DNA from: a virus
DNA length: 39,420 nucleotides
Virus record (IMG/VR): IMGVR_UViG_3300034820_000014
Location: 1-39,420 of that record
Strand: one strand, 5' to 3'
This document shows, piece by piece, positions 31,857 to 38,997 of the stretch. Position numbers and translations under genes: made by a program. The notes beneath the pieces were generated by a model. That model had not been told where the DNA came from and made no database searches. It worked only from the letters and a program-made list of their open reading frames with translations. Within the stretch, counting starts at the first letter, position 1; each line of letters opens with the position of its first letter.

Positions 31857-32074
31857 TTCACTTCCCCCGGATAAATCCCAGCCCCCGTGTCATGCCCCAA
31901 AGAGTATTCATAACGCCACTGGAGATAGTCGTTCTCTTCGGTAAGATGCGTGATCTGCTGTTGAAGTTTGGTAGTGAGCGCGTGTTCGTCTTTGTAAGCT
32001 CTAGCGGCAGTAGCGACAGCTAGTACCGCGCAGATTACGAAGACAACTATGCCGGGGAAGAAGTAACGTGTCAT
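31853..32074 (-). CDS. anchored coiled-coil protein, spanin-like candidate, 73 aa
   Basis: A membrane helix at residues 4-24 is followed by a coiled coil (ALTTKLQQQITHLTEENDYL), the plan of an inner-membrane spanin. The gene is not beside an endolysin and the host may lack an outer membrane, so a different role is equally possible. Confidence 0.6.
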   Translation of the reverse strand: MTRYFFPGIVVFVICAVLAVATAARAYKDEHALTTKLQQQITHLTEENDYLQWRYEYSLGHDTGAGIYPGEVK

Positions 32075-32430
32075 TGTTCTAACTTTCTATTATCTCGTTT
32101 TGTCCATCTGCCCAAGGGGGTGGTAATCGCCCTTTCAACCGACCATCCCTGGTAAATAATACGGCTCCGTAGGGTCTCATAGCTTATGTTATTAGTCACC
32201 AGTTGCATAAGAGGTACTTTTTTGCCTTGGTAATCTACAAATACGGTACCGCGTTTGCTCTTCATCCCCCCTTTTCTTCCAGCTTCCCTGGCAAGCTCAC
32301 GGTTGGCGTAGAAACCACCGGTGTGTGAATGGGAACCGCCAATTGCTCCAATCATGCCGTAGAAACCTTCCCCGTAGCGTTCTTTATTAGCCACGGCAGC
32401 CTTAATGCCACCAATTTGAGTACCCGGCAT
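32071..32430 (-). CDS. KGG plus homing-nuclease-type helix-turn-helix protein, 119 aa
   Basis: ANRELAREAGRKGGMKSKRG is a KGG-type repeat. The C-terminal NISYETLRSRIIYQGWSVER followed by AITTPLG matches the helix-turn-helix modules attached to phage homing nucleases (LRSRI..GWS..A.TTP). No nuclease motif is present, so it is a DNA-binding module on its own. Good ribosome site (AAGGAG). Confidence 0.7.
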   Translation of the reverse strand: MPGTQIGGIKAAVANKERYGEGFYGMIGAIGGSHSHTGGFYANRELAREAGRKGGMKSKRGTVFVDYQGKKVPLMQLVTNNISYETLRSRIIYQGWSVERAITTPLGRWTKRDNRKLEQ

Positions 32431-32465
32431 ATGTCTTCCACTCCTTTTTCTTCATTAGTTCGTAG

Positions 32466-32738
32466 TTAAGTTTTTTTCTTGATAATCTCGAGGAATCTGT
32501 CGCCATCTATGCTTCCCTTTCTAAAATTACATTCATGGCAAGAAGAGCGGAGATTACCCAAATCAAATCTCAATTCTGGGTTTCCGCTTCTAGGGCGGTA
32601 ATGATCTAACTCCACTTCCTGTCTAAATAAAAACCTCCCGCAGTAAAAACAGTTGTACCCATCCTCATCGTTGGGTGGGTTGGCAACGTACCATTTGCGT
32701 TTTGCCGCTTGCCAATTCTTAGCCGCTTTGGTCGCCAT
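32466..32738 (-). CDS. HNH endonuclease, 90 aa
   Basis: The motif is complete: CFYC-type zinc pair (C30, C33), LDHYRP (D45 H46), N62 and CHEC (C67, C70). It fits the small HNH nucleases of phages, which act as homing enzymes or help packaging. It overlaps the upstream gene by 20 bases. It is far from the terminase, so a homing or DNA-processing role is favoured. Confidence 0.85.
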   Translation of the reverse strand: MATKAAKNWQAAKRKWYVANPPNDEDGYNCFYCGRFLFRQEVELDHYRPRSGNPELRFDLGNLRSSCHECNFRKGSIDGDRFLEIIKKKT

Positions 32739-33030
32739 GGAACAATACCGAAGCTCTCTGCGTTTTAAGCCGCTCCTCTAAAACATCTACTCTCCCAGCC
32801 AATAATTGGTGGCTATGTTCTAGAATCTCGACTCTATCTGTGAGACTTCTTTTAATAGGTGGGTGCTCAGCTTTTACTATTGCCCTGTACCTATCAAAAT
32901 TGAGGCAGCTGTTTATCTTCTCGACTATCGCTAGGTGACGGCCGAAGCGCCTCGCCACTTCCACAGGGTGGTCGTGGCGGAGGACGCTTTTTATGTCTCT
33001 AAATTCCCGTTCATTAATTGGTGACGCCAT
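32719..33030 (-). CDS. helix-turn-helix plus coiled-coil protein, 103 aa
   Basis: Residues 8-40 resemble a helix-turn-helix (FRDIKSVLRHDHPVEVARRF), and residues 63-92 form a heptad coil (ILEHSHQLLAGRVDVLEERL). Likely a small DNA-binding dimer. Confidence 0.6.
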   Translation of the reverse strand: MASPINEREFRDIKSVLRHDHPVEVARRFGRHLAIVEKINSCLNFDRYRAIVKAEHPPIKRSLTDRVEILEHSHQLLAGRVDVLEERLKTQRASVLFHGDQSG

Positions 33031-33041
33031 CCCATACCCCC

Positions 33042-33668
33042 TTATCTGTTAGCCTTATAAAAAGCATTTGCGAAACCTTTCGGCGTCATGGCACGCACCG
33101 CAGCACGATCAAAACCATCCTGAACGCGCTCACTACCCCACCGCTCAAAGTCTAATGGCCGATCGGCGACTGTTGGTTTTGGGTTATTAAACCAGCCCCA
33201 TACATCTGTTGGTTTCTCACGGCCATCTCCGTATTGCCATTGTTTAAAGGTGAATTCTGGTCTTCCAAGAAAGTGGCGCAACAGTCCCAGCGGATTCTCT
33301 AGCGCCCAGAATTTAAGACCTATGGCGACCTGCACGTGCCAGATGATAGCCATACAGGCCGCTACGGCTTGCATACCACCTTGCAAATCTCTTGGGATCT
33401 TTGCTCGTGTTCGGGCAATAGAAAACTGCGTGCAGGGAGGAGCGGCTAGTATCCCATAGATTCGATCTACCGGAACCTCCAGGAATGACATGCCGTCCAT
33501 ACGAGGGTTATTCCTACGAAATCGTAAATTGCCGTCTACAGGCCACCAATCAGACACGCTATACTCTGGCAAAGTAATTACATGTACGGTATATCCCGCG
33601 TCGCGATATGGCTTGCTCCACGCCCCAGAGCCTCCACACAGATCAAGGACGATCTTATCTTTATGCAC
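33042..33668 (-). CDS. C5-cytosine methyltransferase-like protein, 208 aa
   Basis: Motif I is VLDLCGGSGAWS (SAM site, residues 7-18), the catalytic loop is AAPPCTQFS (Pro-Cys), and WALENPLG matches the ENV/ENP motif. At 208 residues it is shorter than the usual 300-400, so the target-recognition region is reduced. Such short forms are common in phages. Probable role: modifying phage DNA against host nucleases. Confidence 0.8.
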   Translation of the reverse strand: MHKDKIVLDLCGGSGAWSKPYRDAGYTVHVITLPEYSVSDWWPVDGNLRFRRNNPRMDGMSFLEVPVDRIYGILAAPPCTQFSIARTRAKIPRDLQGGMQAVAACMAIIWHVQVAIGLKFWALENPLGLLRHFLGRPEFTFKQWQYGDGREKPTDVWGWFNNPKPTVADRPLDFERWGSERVQDGFDRAAVRAMTPKGFANAFYKANR

Positions 33669-33681
33669 CCTATACCCCCTC

Positions 33682-34233
33682 CTATTCAGTTACTGGTTCA
33701 ACCTGCGGCTCAAGTTTCTTTGCTTCAATCCTCTCGGTAAGTTGCTGGATAATCTTCGACGCCGCGTCGGCACTGACTGCTTTCGCAAGCACGCTTTCAC
33801 GAGCCTCGTCGTAAACCTTTAGCTCTCCGAGGAGTCGTTTGATCGCAAACATCTGCTTTTCAGTAGCTGGGGTAGCGTTATTAGCTTTTACAACTTCATC
33901 TGCCGAGGCGATTGATTCAATAACCCCAATACCCATCATCGCTAGGGCACGTCCGACGGCACTCGTTTCCGCATTTTCCAAGGCCGCTGTTTTATTGACC
34001 ATCCCATCGCCCCACTTGGCCTGTGAGTAGCCCGTAAAAAATCTAACCGATGAATCGTCAGGCCGAACCGTTGCTTTGATGATTACGACATCATCTTTCG
34101 GATCACTGATTAAATCGGTCTGGATTGAGCCACCCTGATACTTTTCATTGAAATAAAGTACCCGTTCTGAAACCTGGACGTATTTTTTACCCTTAATGTC
34201 GATCGCTTTGTCTTTAAGCGATTTATCCATCAT
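33682..34233 (-). CDS. ERF-like single-strand annealing protein, 183 aa
   Basis: The signature NAETSAVGRALAMMGIG and SIASADEV match ERF/Sak-type recombinases that anneal single strands during phage recombination. The N-terminus has a beta-rich region (YVQVSERVLYFNEKY). A C-terminal helical tail ends in acidic residues. It follows GGGAG and two in-frame ATGs. Confidence 0.75.
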   Translation of the reverse strand: MMDKSLKDKAIDIKGKKYVQVSERVLYFNEKYQGGSIQTDLISDPKDDVVIIKATVRPDDSSVRFFTGYSQAKWGDGMVNKTAALENAETSAVGRALAMMGIGVIESIASADEVVKANNATPATEKQMFAIKRLLGELKVYDEARESVLAKAVSADAASKIIQQLTERIEAKKLEPQVEPVTE

Positions 34234-34506
34234 CTAGTACTCCCTTTCTGGGTAATCGTGATATGGATCACCGTTTTCATCTAAAAACGGATTCTCAGAT
34301 TCTCCATGTGACAATTTATTATCCGTAACCTCATCACTTCTGTCCCACTCATCGAGTGTTTTAAGCTCTGTGTGGGGGAATTTAGAGTTAATTAAGGCTA
34401 CTTTAGCCTTCACGATATTTTCTGATCTCTTAAAGGCTCTTGTACGACGCTCTACCCGTATTCGGGGGGAAACGTCATCGTAAGATACTTGGGGGTTAAT
34501 CTTCAT
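34234..34506 (-). CDS. hypothetical protein, 90 aa
   Basis: Basic N-half (RIRVERRTRAFKRSENIVK) and acidic C-half (DENGDPYHDYPEREY). It lies directly before the annealing protein; possible DNA-associated partner. Start overlaps the previous gene by 11 bases. Confidence 0.65.
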   Translation of the reverse strand: MKINPQVSYDDVSPRIRVERRTRAFKRSENIVKAKVALINSKFPHTELKTLDEWDRSDEVTDNKLSHGESENPFLDENGDPYHDYPEREY

Positions 34507-34606
34507 TCTTTTCCTTTCTCAAATGCCTGTCTGCTACCCATGCCATGAGGCAGTAGATAACGATCAGGATAATTAGTAAAACTGCGAGTAAAATTACTAG
34601 TTTCAT
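34496..34606 (-). CDS. 36-aa single-helix membrane peptide
   Basis: One long hydrophobic helix (LVILLAVLLIILIVIYCLMA) with a basic tail. AAAGG lies eight bases upstream, at the foot of the structured element 34616-34711. Confidence 0.7.
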   Translation of the reverse strand: MKLVILLAVLLIILIVIYCLMAWVADRHLRKEKNED

Positions 34607-34615
34607 AAAACCTTT

Positions 34616-34711
34616 CGGCTGCTTTTGCAGGCAGACTGGGTTCAAAGCCGGTAAGTACCTACCGTGAAACGACCCTATACTTTTTCTTTTATCTGCCGAC
34701 AGAAGCAGCCG
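34616..34711 (-). ncRNA. structured leader element, 20-bp closing stem
   Basis: CGGCTGCTTCTGTCGGCAGA (34692-34711) pairs with TCTGCCTGCAAAAGCAGCCG (34616-34635) at about 17 of 20 positions. Inside are GGGT/ACCC and a CGGTA/TACCG hairpin. It ends three bases before the ribosome site of the 36-aa gene, as a cis-regulatory leader would. No family recognised. Confidence 0.6.
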
Positions 34712-34717
34712 ATATGG

Positions 34718-34933
34718 TTACTTCTTTGGCCAGACGGCCTTAACGTAGCTAGTAATCATTGGGGTAAGCCCAAAGATCAGACATAGTACCGCTAAGACCG
34801 CACAGACTGTCTTCAAGTCACTGTGGGTAAGGTTAAGGGTGCTTGCGTACCCAGCGCTTAAACCTACAAGCGTTAAGAGAAGTCGTTCGCCAATTGTTAA
34901 TATTGCTTTAATCGTTGTTTTAAAATTCTTCAT
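34718..34933 (-). CDS. two-helix membrane protein, holin-like, 71 aa
   Basis: Two membrane helices (LTIGERLLLTLVGLSAGYA and TVCAVLAVLCLIFGLTPMI) with basic ends (MKNFKTT, WPKK). ATG at 34933 has AAAAGGAA upstream; a longer reading into the RNA region is unlikely. The gene follows the transglycosylase and the large RNA, so a holin is the natural guess. Confidence 0.65.
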   Translation of the reverse strand: MKNFKTTIKAILTIGERLLLTLVGLSAGYASTLNLTHSDLKTVCAVLAVLCLIFGLTPMITSYVKAVWPKK

Positions 34934-34949
34934 ATTTTTTCCTTTTATT

Positions 34950-35462
34950 TTGATCTTTGATCGGCTGGTCAGGTTCCGGTGGCAAGATGCAGCACATGAG
35001 TCCTGCTTAGCCTTGTCCACCGAACCTGAAGCTGGCAACAAGTAGGGCTGACGAAACCCCAACGACGTTTACGCTGTCAATCCTACGCTGAGTCTCTGTC
35101 ACTATTGGGTTTCGTGTAGACAGAGCGACGATGCAACCCAATTAGTTCGTCCATAGATTCGAGTCTTGCTGCCAGCATTAAGCCAGCCAATCGTGATAGT
35201 AGGTATGGTGCTAGTAGCAAGGGTTGGCTTTGCCATATTTTTGATAATCGACATGATTTACCTTTTTAGGGGTTTCAACGTCTACATAGGTTTTCGCCTA
35301 TGTTCAGGCACGAATTACTTACATGCCTCACGCCCTGACTACCAGCACTACTACCTACTATCTTGATAGTGAGCATGAGCTCCACCTGGATCCCCGCGAA
35401 TAGCCGACGCTTGTAGACGCCATGGTCTGTGATACTTAGGGCTATTCCTACAAGTGGGGCTG
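34950..35462 (-). ncRNA. large structured RNA candidate, about 510 nt
   Basis: This long gap has no convincing gene but many helices (minus strand). A 23-position long-range helix joins 35339-35362 and 35195-35217 (one bulge, one mismatch, one G-U). The 5' domain has CCCC+GAATAGCC/GGCTATTC+GGGG with CTTGTAG/CTACAAG interleaved as a pseudoknot. Hairpins ACATAGG/CCTATGT and AGGCATG/CGTGCCT lie inside. CTCTGTC/GACAGAG (35094-35125) has a loop that pairs with 35051-35062. A 60-nt hairpin (34969-35029) ends it. A -10-like GATAAT lies just upstream. Size, phage context and nearby tRNA recall GOLLD/ROOL-type RNAs, but I cannot assign a family. Confidence 0.65.
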
Positions 35463-35476
35463 CTGCTCATTATCGT

Positions 35477-35998
35477 TCACCACCATCTGTTAGCGAGCCA
35501 GAAACTATAAGCTTGCGCCCAACTTCCGTACCTACTAACAGCGTATGAATCACACCATCGTAATTGCGTTACGGGGTTCGTTTGCCAGTCCGCTCCGGCC
35601 GTAGCCATTTTGGAAGCAGGTAATGCCTGACAAAGGCCAGTAGCACCCGATGGATTATGCGCTGTGACGTTCCAGGAGCTCTCGTGAGCCACGATATACT
35701 CAGCATATGAGTAATCACTTGACTTGATGCCCGCAGACGCCATGAGCGCGCTGTGATCGCTTAGTGGCTGCGACATTACTGCCGCCTTTTGCTCCACAGC
35801 AAGTGCTAATTCCTGTTGTGGCTGAGGTAACATGTCGGCCTTTATGGGCTGGATTATTTCTGTTACCTGTTTGTTAATGTTCGCTTCTGGTAAAGGTGTT
35901 TCAACCTTTGGCACCATCCCCAGTACAACTAGGGTGATTGCCAGTAGCGCACTTGGGATGTTTATAGACACTCCTCGTTTACGCTTTGTCGAGACCAC
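35477..35998 (-). CDS. anchored lytic transglycosylase (SLT-like), 173 aa
   Basis: It cleaves peptidoglycan. A basic start (KRKRG) and a membrane helix at residues 12-29 anchor it outside the cell. A linker of about 65 residues follows. The C-terminal domain has YIVAHESSWN with the catalytic Glu (E106), GATGLCQALP and RYGSWAQAYSFW, the pattern of small SLT/aggregation-factor-type domains. The start is GTG. It is either the phage lysin or a host wall enzyme at the border. Confidence 0.8.
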   Translation of the reverse strand: MVSTKRKRGVSINIPSALLAITLVVLGMVPKVETPLPEANINKQVTEIIQPIKADMLPQPQQELALAVEQKAAVMSQPLSDHSALMASAGIKSSDYSYAEYIVAHESSWNVTAHNPSGATGLCQALPASKMATAGADWQTNPVTQLRWCDSYAVSRYGSWAQAYSFWLANRWW

Positions 35999-36113
35999 AG
36001 TCTTCTGCTAATTGCTCGCTCCGTAGACGACCCGCAGGTGGTAAAGGATTAAGTTTCACAGGTTTTATCTGACTGCAGGAGGTCTGCTGGATTTCTGATA
36101 CACCAAACCTCAT
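35979..36113 (-). CDS. possible 44-aa leader peptide
   Basis: An ATG reading frame starting MRFGVSEIQQTS and ending CGLDKA overlaps the transglycosylase start by 20 bases. No ribosome site is visible. Kept as a weak candidate because it would couple to the downstream gene. Confidence 0.25.
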   Translation of the reverse strand: MRFGVSEIQQTSCSQIKPVKLNPLPPAGRLRSEQLAEDCGLDKA

Positions 36114-36122
36114 GGGGCAAAT

Positions 36123-36152
36123 AAAAAGACCCGACTTTCGTCAGATCTTTTT
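36123..36152 (-). terminator. intrinsic terminator of tRNA-Val
   Basis: AGATCTGAC, GAAA loop, GTCGGGTCT and a U5 run on the minus strand, 24 bases past the tRNA 3' end. Confidence 0.85.
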
Positions 36153-36175
36153 ACTCACCTCATGAATTTTCAACT

Positions 36176-36252
36176 TGGTGGGCGATGAGGGATTCGAACC
36201 CCCGACCCTCTCGGTGTAAACGAGATGCTCTAGCCAGCTGAGCTAATCGCCC
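36176..36252 (-). tRNA. tRNA-Val (anticodon UAC)
   Basis: The cloverleaf is complete: GGGCGAT/ATCGCCC acceptor stem, GCTC...GAGC D-arm, CTCGT/ACGAG-type anticodon arm with loop TTTACAC giving UAC, GGGTTCGAATCCC T-arm, and encoded ACCA at the 3' end. The 3' end points toward the phage, so it may be the integration site. Confidence 0.95.
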
Positions 36253-36266
36253 GTAAAACATCGGTT

Positions 36267-36295
36267 AGTATAGCATTATTACAACAGATAATAAA
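36267..36295 (-). promoter_or_regulatory. tRNA-Val promoter
   Basis: AATGCTATACT with TATACT at 36267-36272, and a weak -35 TTTATT 17 bases upstream. The same 11 bases precede the gene at 38914. Confidence 0.65.
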
Positions 36296-36364
36296 GACCC
36301 TGGTCTAAATGGAATCTGCAACCTGGACGAAGCCGTGGCTCCGCCCAGGTGCAGGGCTAGAAAG

Positions 36365-36389
36365 GGGGTCAGGTCTCGATCCTGACCCC
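36365..36389 (-). terminator. hairpin at gene end, weak terminator
   Basis: GGGGTCAGG/CCTGACCCC spans the stop codon of 36369-36620, followed by only U3. A third arm (36391-36399) allows an alternative fold. Confidence 0.4.
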
Positions 36390-36620
36390 ATTGGGGTCAT
36401 CCTCGAATGGCGTCAAATGGAGATTAATGTTCCAGCAGTACAGTCTAGCTCCCTCCATTTCCTGCGCCGACGCCGGCCCGTTGAAGAAGACGTGCAATAA
36501 ATGTGTGCCGGCGTAGAGCGGATCGGCATGCACCGCCTGGAGCAAAACGCTGTCAGCCGCATCGGTATCGGTCGGTTGGCCTTTGGACTCGAATCTAAAT
36601 TCAATAACCTCTTTTGCCAC
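36369..36620 (-). CDS. hypothetical chromosomal protein, 83 aa
   Basis: GTG start at 36620 with AAGGGGAG upstream; longer readings are less protein-like. The sequence has EVIEFRFESKGQPTDTDA and a beta-rich centre (GTHLLHVFFNGPAS). No domain recognised. Confidence 0.6.
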   Translation of the reverse strand: MAKEVIEFRFESKGQPTDTDAADSVLLQAVHADPLYAGTHLLHVFFNGPASAQEMEGARLYCWNINLHLTPFEDDPNGVRIET

Positions 36621-36753
36621 AAACTCCCCTTGCCTCTCACCGGGTGCTATGTGCCCTGGCTGTTTTCTAGCCGGTATATAATACCATAAAAAATGAATAC
36701 GCGCACCCGGACAAAGCTTTCGCCCGCCCGGGCCGCGGATGACTCTAAGATGG

Positions 36754-37020
36754 TTACAGCTTTCTGATACCATACACGCCCGGCCGAGTGCCCACTGGAC
36801 GCCCAAACATCAGCCCGACACTCTTGGCATATTCGTATGCCCTGGAAAAAATGGTGTCGTCGAGACGGTGTTTTTTGCAGACGATGCGGATAACCACCTC
36901 CCCTGCCAACAGCTCTTCCAGGTGCGCCTCTATAGTTTTTTTGACCAATGTTCTTAGGGTGGTTCTTGGCATGTGTCTGCGGCGTTTTGCCACAGGGTAT
37001 GTGGCTACTATCGCTTTCAT
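36754..37020 (-). CDS. hypothetical basic protein, 88 aa
   Basis: Basic N-half (YPVAKRRRHMPRTTLRTLVK) followed by two helices and GRPVGTRPGVYG. AAGGGGG is well spaced from the ATG at 37020; another ATG lies two codons upstream. A nucleic-acid-binding role is possible from the charge. Confidence 0.6.
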   Translation of the reverse strand: MKAIVATYPVAKRRRHMPRTTLRTLVKKTIEAHLEELLAGEVVIRIVCKKHRLDDTIFSRAYEYAKSVGLMFGRPVGTRPGVYGIRKL

Positions 37021-37172
37021 CAACATACCCCCTTACATTCGTTGGGAGCGAAGACTTAACATCTCAGAGTAAAGATTATAATACGGCTCTTTGGGTATAT
37101 TAGCAAGATAATGGCAGCGTCATATGCTGCCTGAGCCGGCCAATATCCGTAACTAACTAACGTAATATCTGC

Positions 37173-37178
37173 TATACT
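37173..37178 (+). promoter_or_regulatory. extended -10 promoter
   Basis: TGCTATACT, TATACT at 37173-37178; the GTG start of the next gene is five bases on, at the expected +1. Confidence 0.65.
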
Positions 37179-37183
37179 TTAAT

Positions 37184-38347
37184 GTGTTAACCTTTAACTT
37201 TATGACAGAGAAATACCAAAGAGCTTCTTGGATAATTATCGCTATTTCTTTTGGTGCCGGCTTGCTTTCACTGCTCTTCCCCCCAAAAGGCACAATAACA
37301 GCGGAGGCGTTTTACGTTTCCCTTTTTATAGCTACTGTAATATCGGTGCTGTATTTAGGTGTTCCATATCTTTTCTGGAGCGGGTTAAAAAAGTTTAAAT
37401 CCGGGTTGCGCGACGCATATAAAATCATCTGCCTGGGCATTATTTCGCTTGGTATCTCCCAAGGCCAGCAAGCAGTTATGAGTATATTCGACCTCTGGCA
37501 CTCCTTGTGGGTAAGGGGTGGGTTTATCGCCTTGCCTTTTCTGGCGTCGGCCGTTTTGTTGTTCCTGGGGGTACGCAAGTTTGCCCGGTTGCTGGATATA
37601 GACAATTACACGACCTCCTTTTGGGCAGTCCTGCTGCTTTCTATGGGCCTTGCGGCCGGTGCAGCATTCTTGCCGCATATTCCGGTAGAAATACCAGAAG
37701 GTGAATTTGCGCTCTCACTTGCACTTGTGGGGGTAAATATTGGGTTCGCTGTGGCAACAACGGTGGTGATCCTAGAGATCAAACACAAAATAAGCAGCCA
37801 ATACGCGCATGCCTTGGGCTGGTTTTACTTGGCGATGTTTTCCCTTATTGTGGCCGATGTGCTGTATTTGCTATCTTTGCTCGTCTTCCCGGTTGGCTCA
37901 GTGTACGAAGCATATGGCCTTGGCGGCATCCCCTTCTTTATAGGCGGCCTTCTAACGCTAAAAGCCGGGCACGCCTTTACCCTTATTGGCAGCCATGTGC
38001 CAATACGCTTTATGCCGGTCTTTTTTGGCGCCCAGCCGCCCAGTACTAATACCACTACACCTGTGGATATTATTATCTTTTTAGCGTCACTTGCCTCTGA
38101 TCCAAAAGATATCGACGAAATGCTTGATGAATTACGGGGGGTGACCTCAAAGCTTGCATCCCACCAGGCATCTATTGCAGTAGAAGACCAGGCTCGCTTG
38201 GCCCACCTGTACCTTGCCCTGGAAAACTACCTTACTACCAATGAGCGCCTGCGTATTTTTACCAAGGAAGATATTCGGTTCCAAGTAGAGGCTAAATATC
38301 CGCTTTCTTCACAGATGTATGGGGAGTTTTTGAGTCGGATTGCGTGA
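37184..38347 (+). CDS. polytopic membrane protein with cytosolic C-terminal domain, 387 aa
   Basis: About nine hydrophobic helices span residues 15-285 (for example IIIAISFGAGLLSLLF, FIALPFLASAVLLFLG, WAVLLLSMGLAAGAAF). A helical soluble domain of about 90 residues follows (DPKDIDEMLDELRGVTSKL). The GTG at 37184 would be leaderless; ATG at 37202 lacks a ribosome site. A sensor-like layout is possible, but no family is recognised. Confidence 0.75.
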   Translation: MLTFNFMTEKYQRASWIIIAISFGAGLLSLLFPPKGTITAEAFYVSLFIATVISVLYLGVPYLFWSGLKKFKSGLRDAYKIICLGIISLGISQGQQAVMSIFDLWHSLWVRGGFIALPFLASAVLLFLGVRKFARLLDIDNYTTSFWAVLLLSMGLAAGAAFLPHIPVEIPEGEFALSLALVGVNIGFAVATTVVILEIKHKISSQYAHALGWFYLAMFSLIVADVLYLLSLLVFPVGSVYEAYGLGGIPFFIGGLLTLKAGHAFTLIGSHVPIRFMPVFFGAQPPSTNTTTPVDIIIFLASLASDPKDIDEMLDELRGVTSKLASHQASIAVEDQARLAHLYLALENYLTTNERLRIFTKEDIRFQVEAKYPLSSQMYGEFLSRIA

Positions 38348-38466
38348 AGCTGGCCCACGCCATTGCAGACGTTAAGATAACTTTGTCGGAAGATCCTGAT
38401 ACTAATGTCGAAGAAATCCGAGAGTTACTGGATGACTCTGCAGACAAAAAAGAAGCCCCGGGGTAG
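38344..38466 (+). CDS. 40-aa acidic peptide coupled to the membrane protein
   Basis: GTG start overlapping the upstream stop (GTGA). The sequence LAHAIADVKITLSEDPDTNV continues into an acidic helix. It could be a C-terminal part lost by a frameshift, or a separate small protein. Confidence 0.5.
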   Translation: MKLAHAIADVKITLSEDPDTNVEEIRELLDDSADKKEAPG

Positions 38467-38507
38467 GAACATACTGCTCCGTCCAAGACTTCAATACCTT
38501 AATAATA

Positions 38508-38914
38508 TCAAATCAGCTTGCTTATATCAATAACTTGGTGCTTGCGGTTGACGAACAGTAGCTTTTTGATTGTTTTCTGCTGCTTGAATTTTTGCAGCAG
38601 GAACGCTTGCACGGTGCTATCGTGTATTTTCCGCAGTCTGTGCGAGTCAATCACTACGCTGCCGGACGTTTTGTAGCGCGTTTCAGGTTGCGCTCAATGG
38701 CAGACAGCTTATCTGTTCTTGGAGCTTTAAGCTCCCACGTCTCGCCATTCATTAAAATATCCGGTGATTTTGCATTCTTGATATCTTTTGTGGGAAGGAA
38801 CTCTACAACATAGCCAGCTTGCGCGAGTGCATTGGCCGTACTAAGTTCGTGCTGCCAGACATTGATGCCGGCAGGGATACGGATTTCGCCTTTGTTTTTG
38901 CTAAGTCTGCCCAT
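38508..38914 (-). pseudogene. CdiA-type toxin nuclease, frameshifted
   Basis: The first frame (86 codons from ATG 38914) has IPAGINVWQHELSTANALAQ and SPDILMNGETWELKAPR, the D...ExK core of nuclease domains found at the C-terminus of contact-dependent inhibition toxins. After LKRATK at the A4 run (38669-38672) the homologous frame shifts by one base and continues SGSVVIDSHRLRKI ... QVIDISKLI to a TGA at 38508. Either a real mutation or an assembly error. No large secreted carrier is attached and no immunity gene is identified. Confidence 0.75.
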
Positions 38915-38922
38915 CGGGGATC

Positions 38923-38928
38923 AGTATA
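38923..38928 (-). promoter_or_regulatory. extended -10 promoter, near-leaderless
   Basis: AATGCTATACT with TATACT at 38923-38928, eight bases before the ATG of the nuclease gene, and no ribosome site. Confidence 0.65.
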
Positions 38929-38997
38929 GCATTGGTTCGTTGTTATTTGTTTTTGACATGCTAGATGGGACGTGAGCAAGAGCCGCCGCAAAGGAAG

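Noticed and set aside
35102-35254. 50-codon leftward frame (MSIIKNMAKP...) and an alternative 31-codon frame in the same stretch
   Set aside because: Both lie inside the strongly base-paired region, have poor protein character, and one strand of the long helix crosses them; kept as part of the RNA candidate.
35166-35366. 66-codon rightward frame
   Set aside because: No ribosome site or promoter, opposite to all neighbours, and it is the complement of the structured RNA.
34950-35462. tmRNA or RNase P RNA
   Set aside because: No tRNA-like end with TTCGA and CCA, no tag reading frame, and no conserved RNase P core words were found.
36501-36689. 62-codon rightward frame opposite the 36369-36620 gene
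   Set aside because: No ribosome site, and the opposite strand has AAGGGGAG with a coherent protein.
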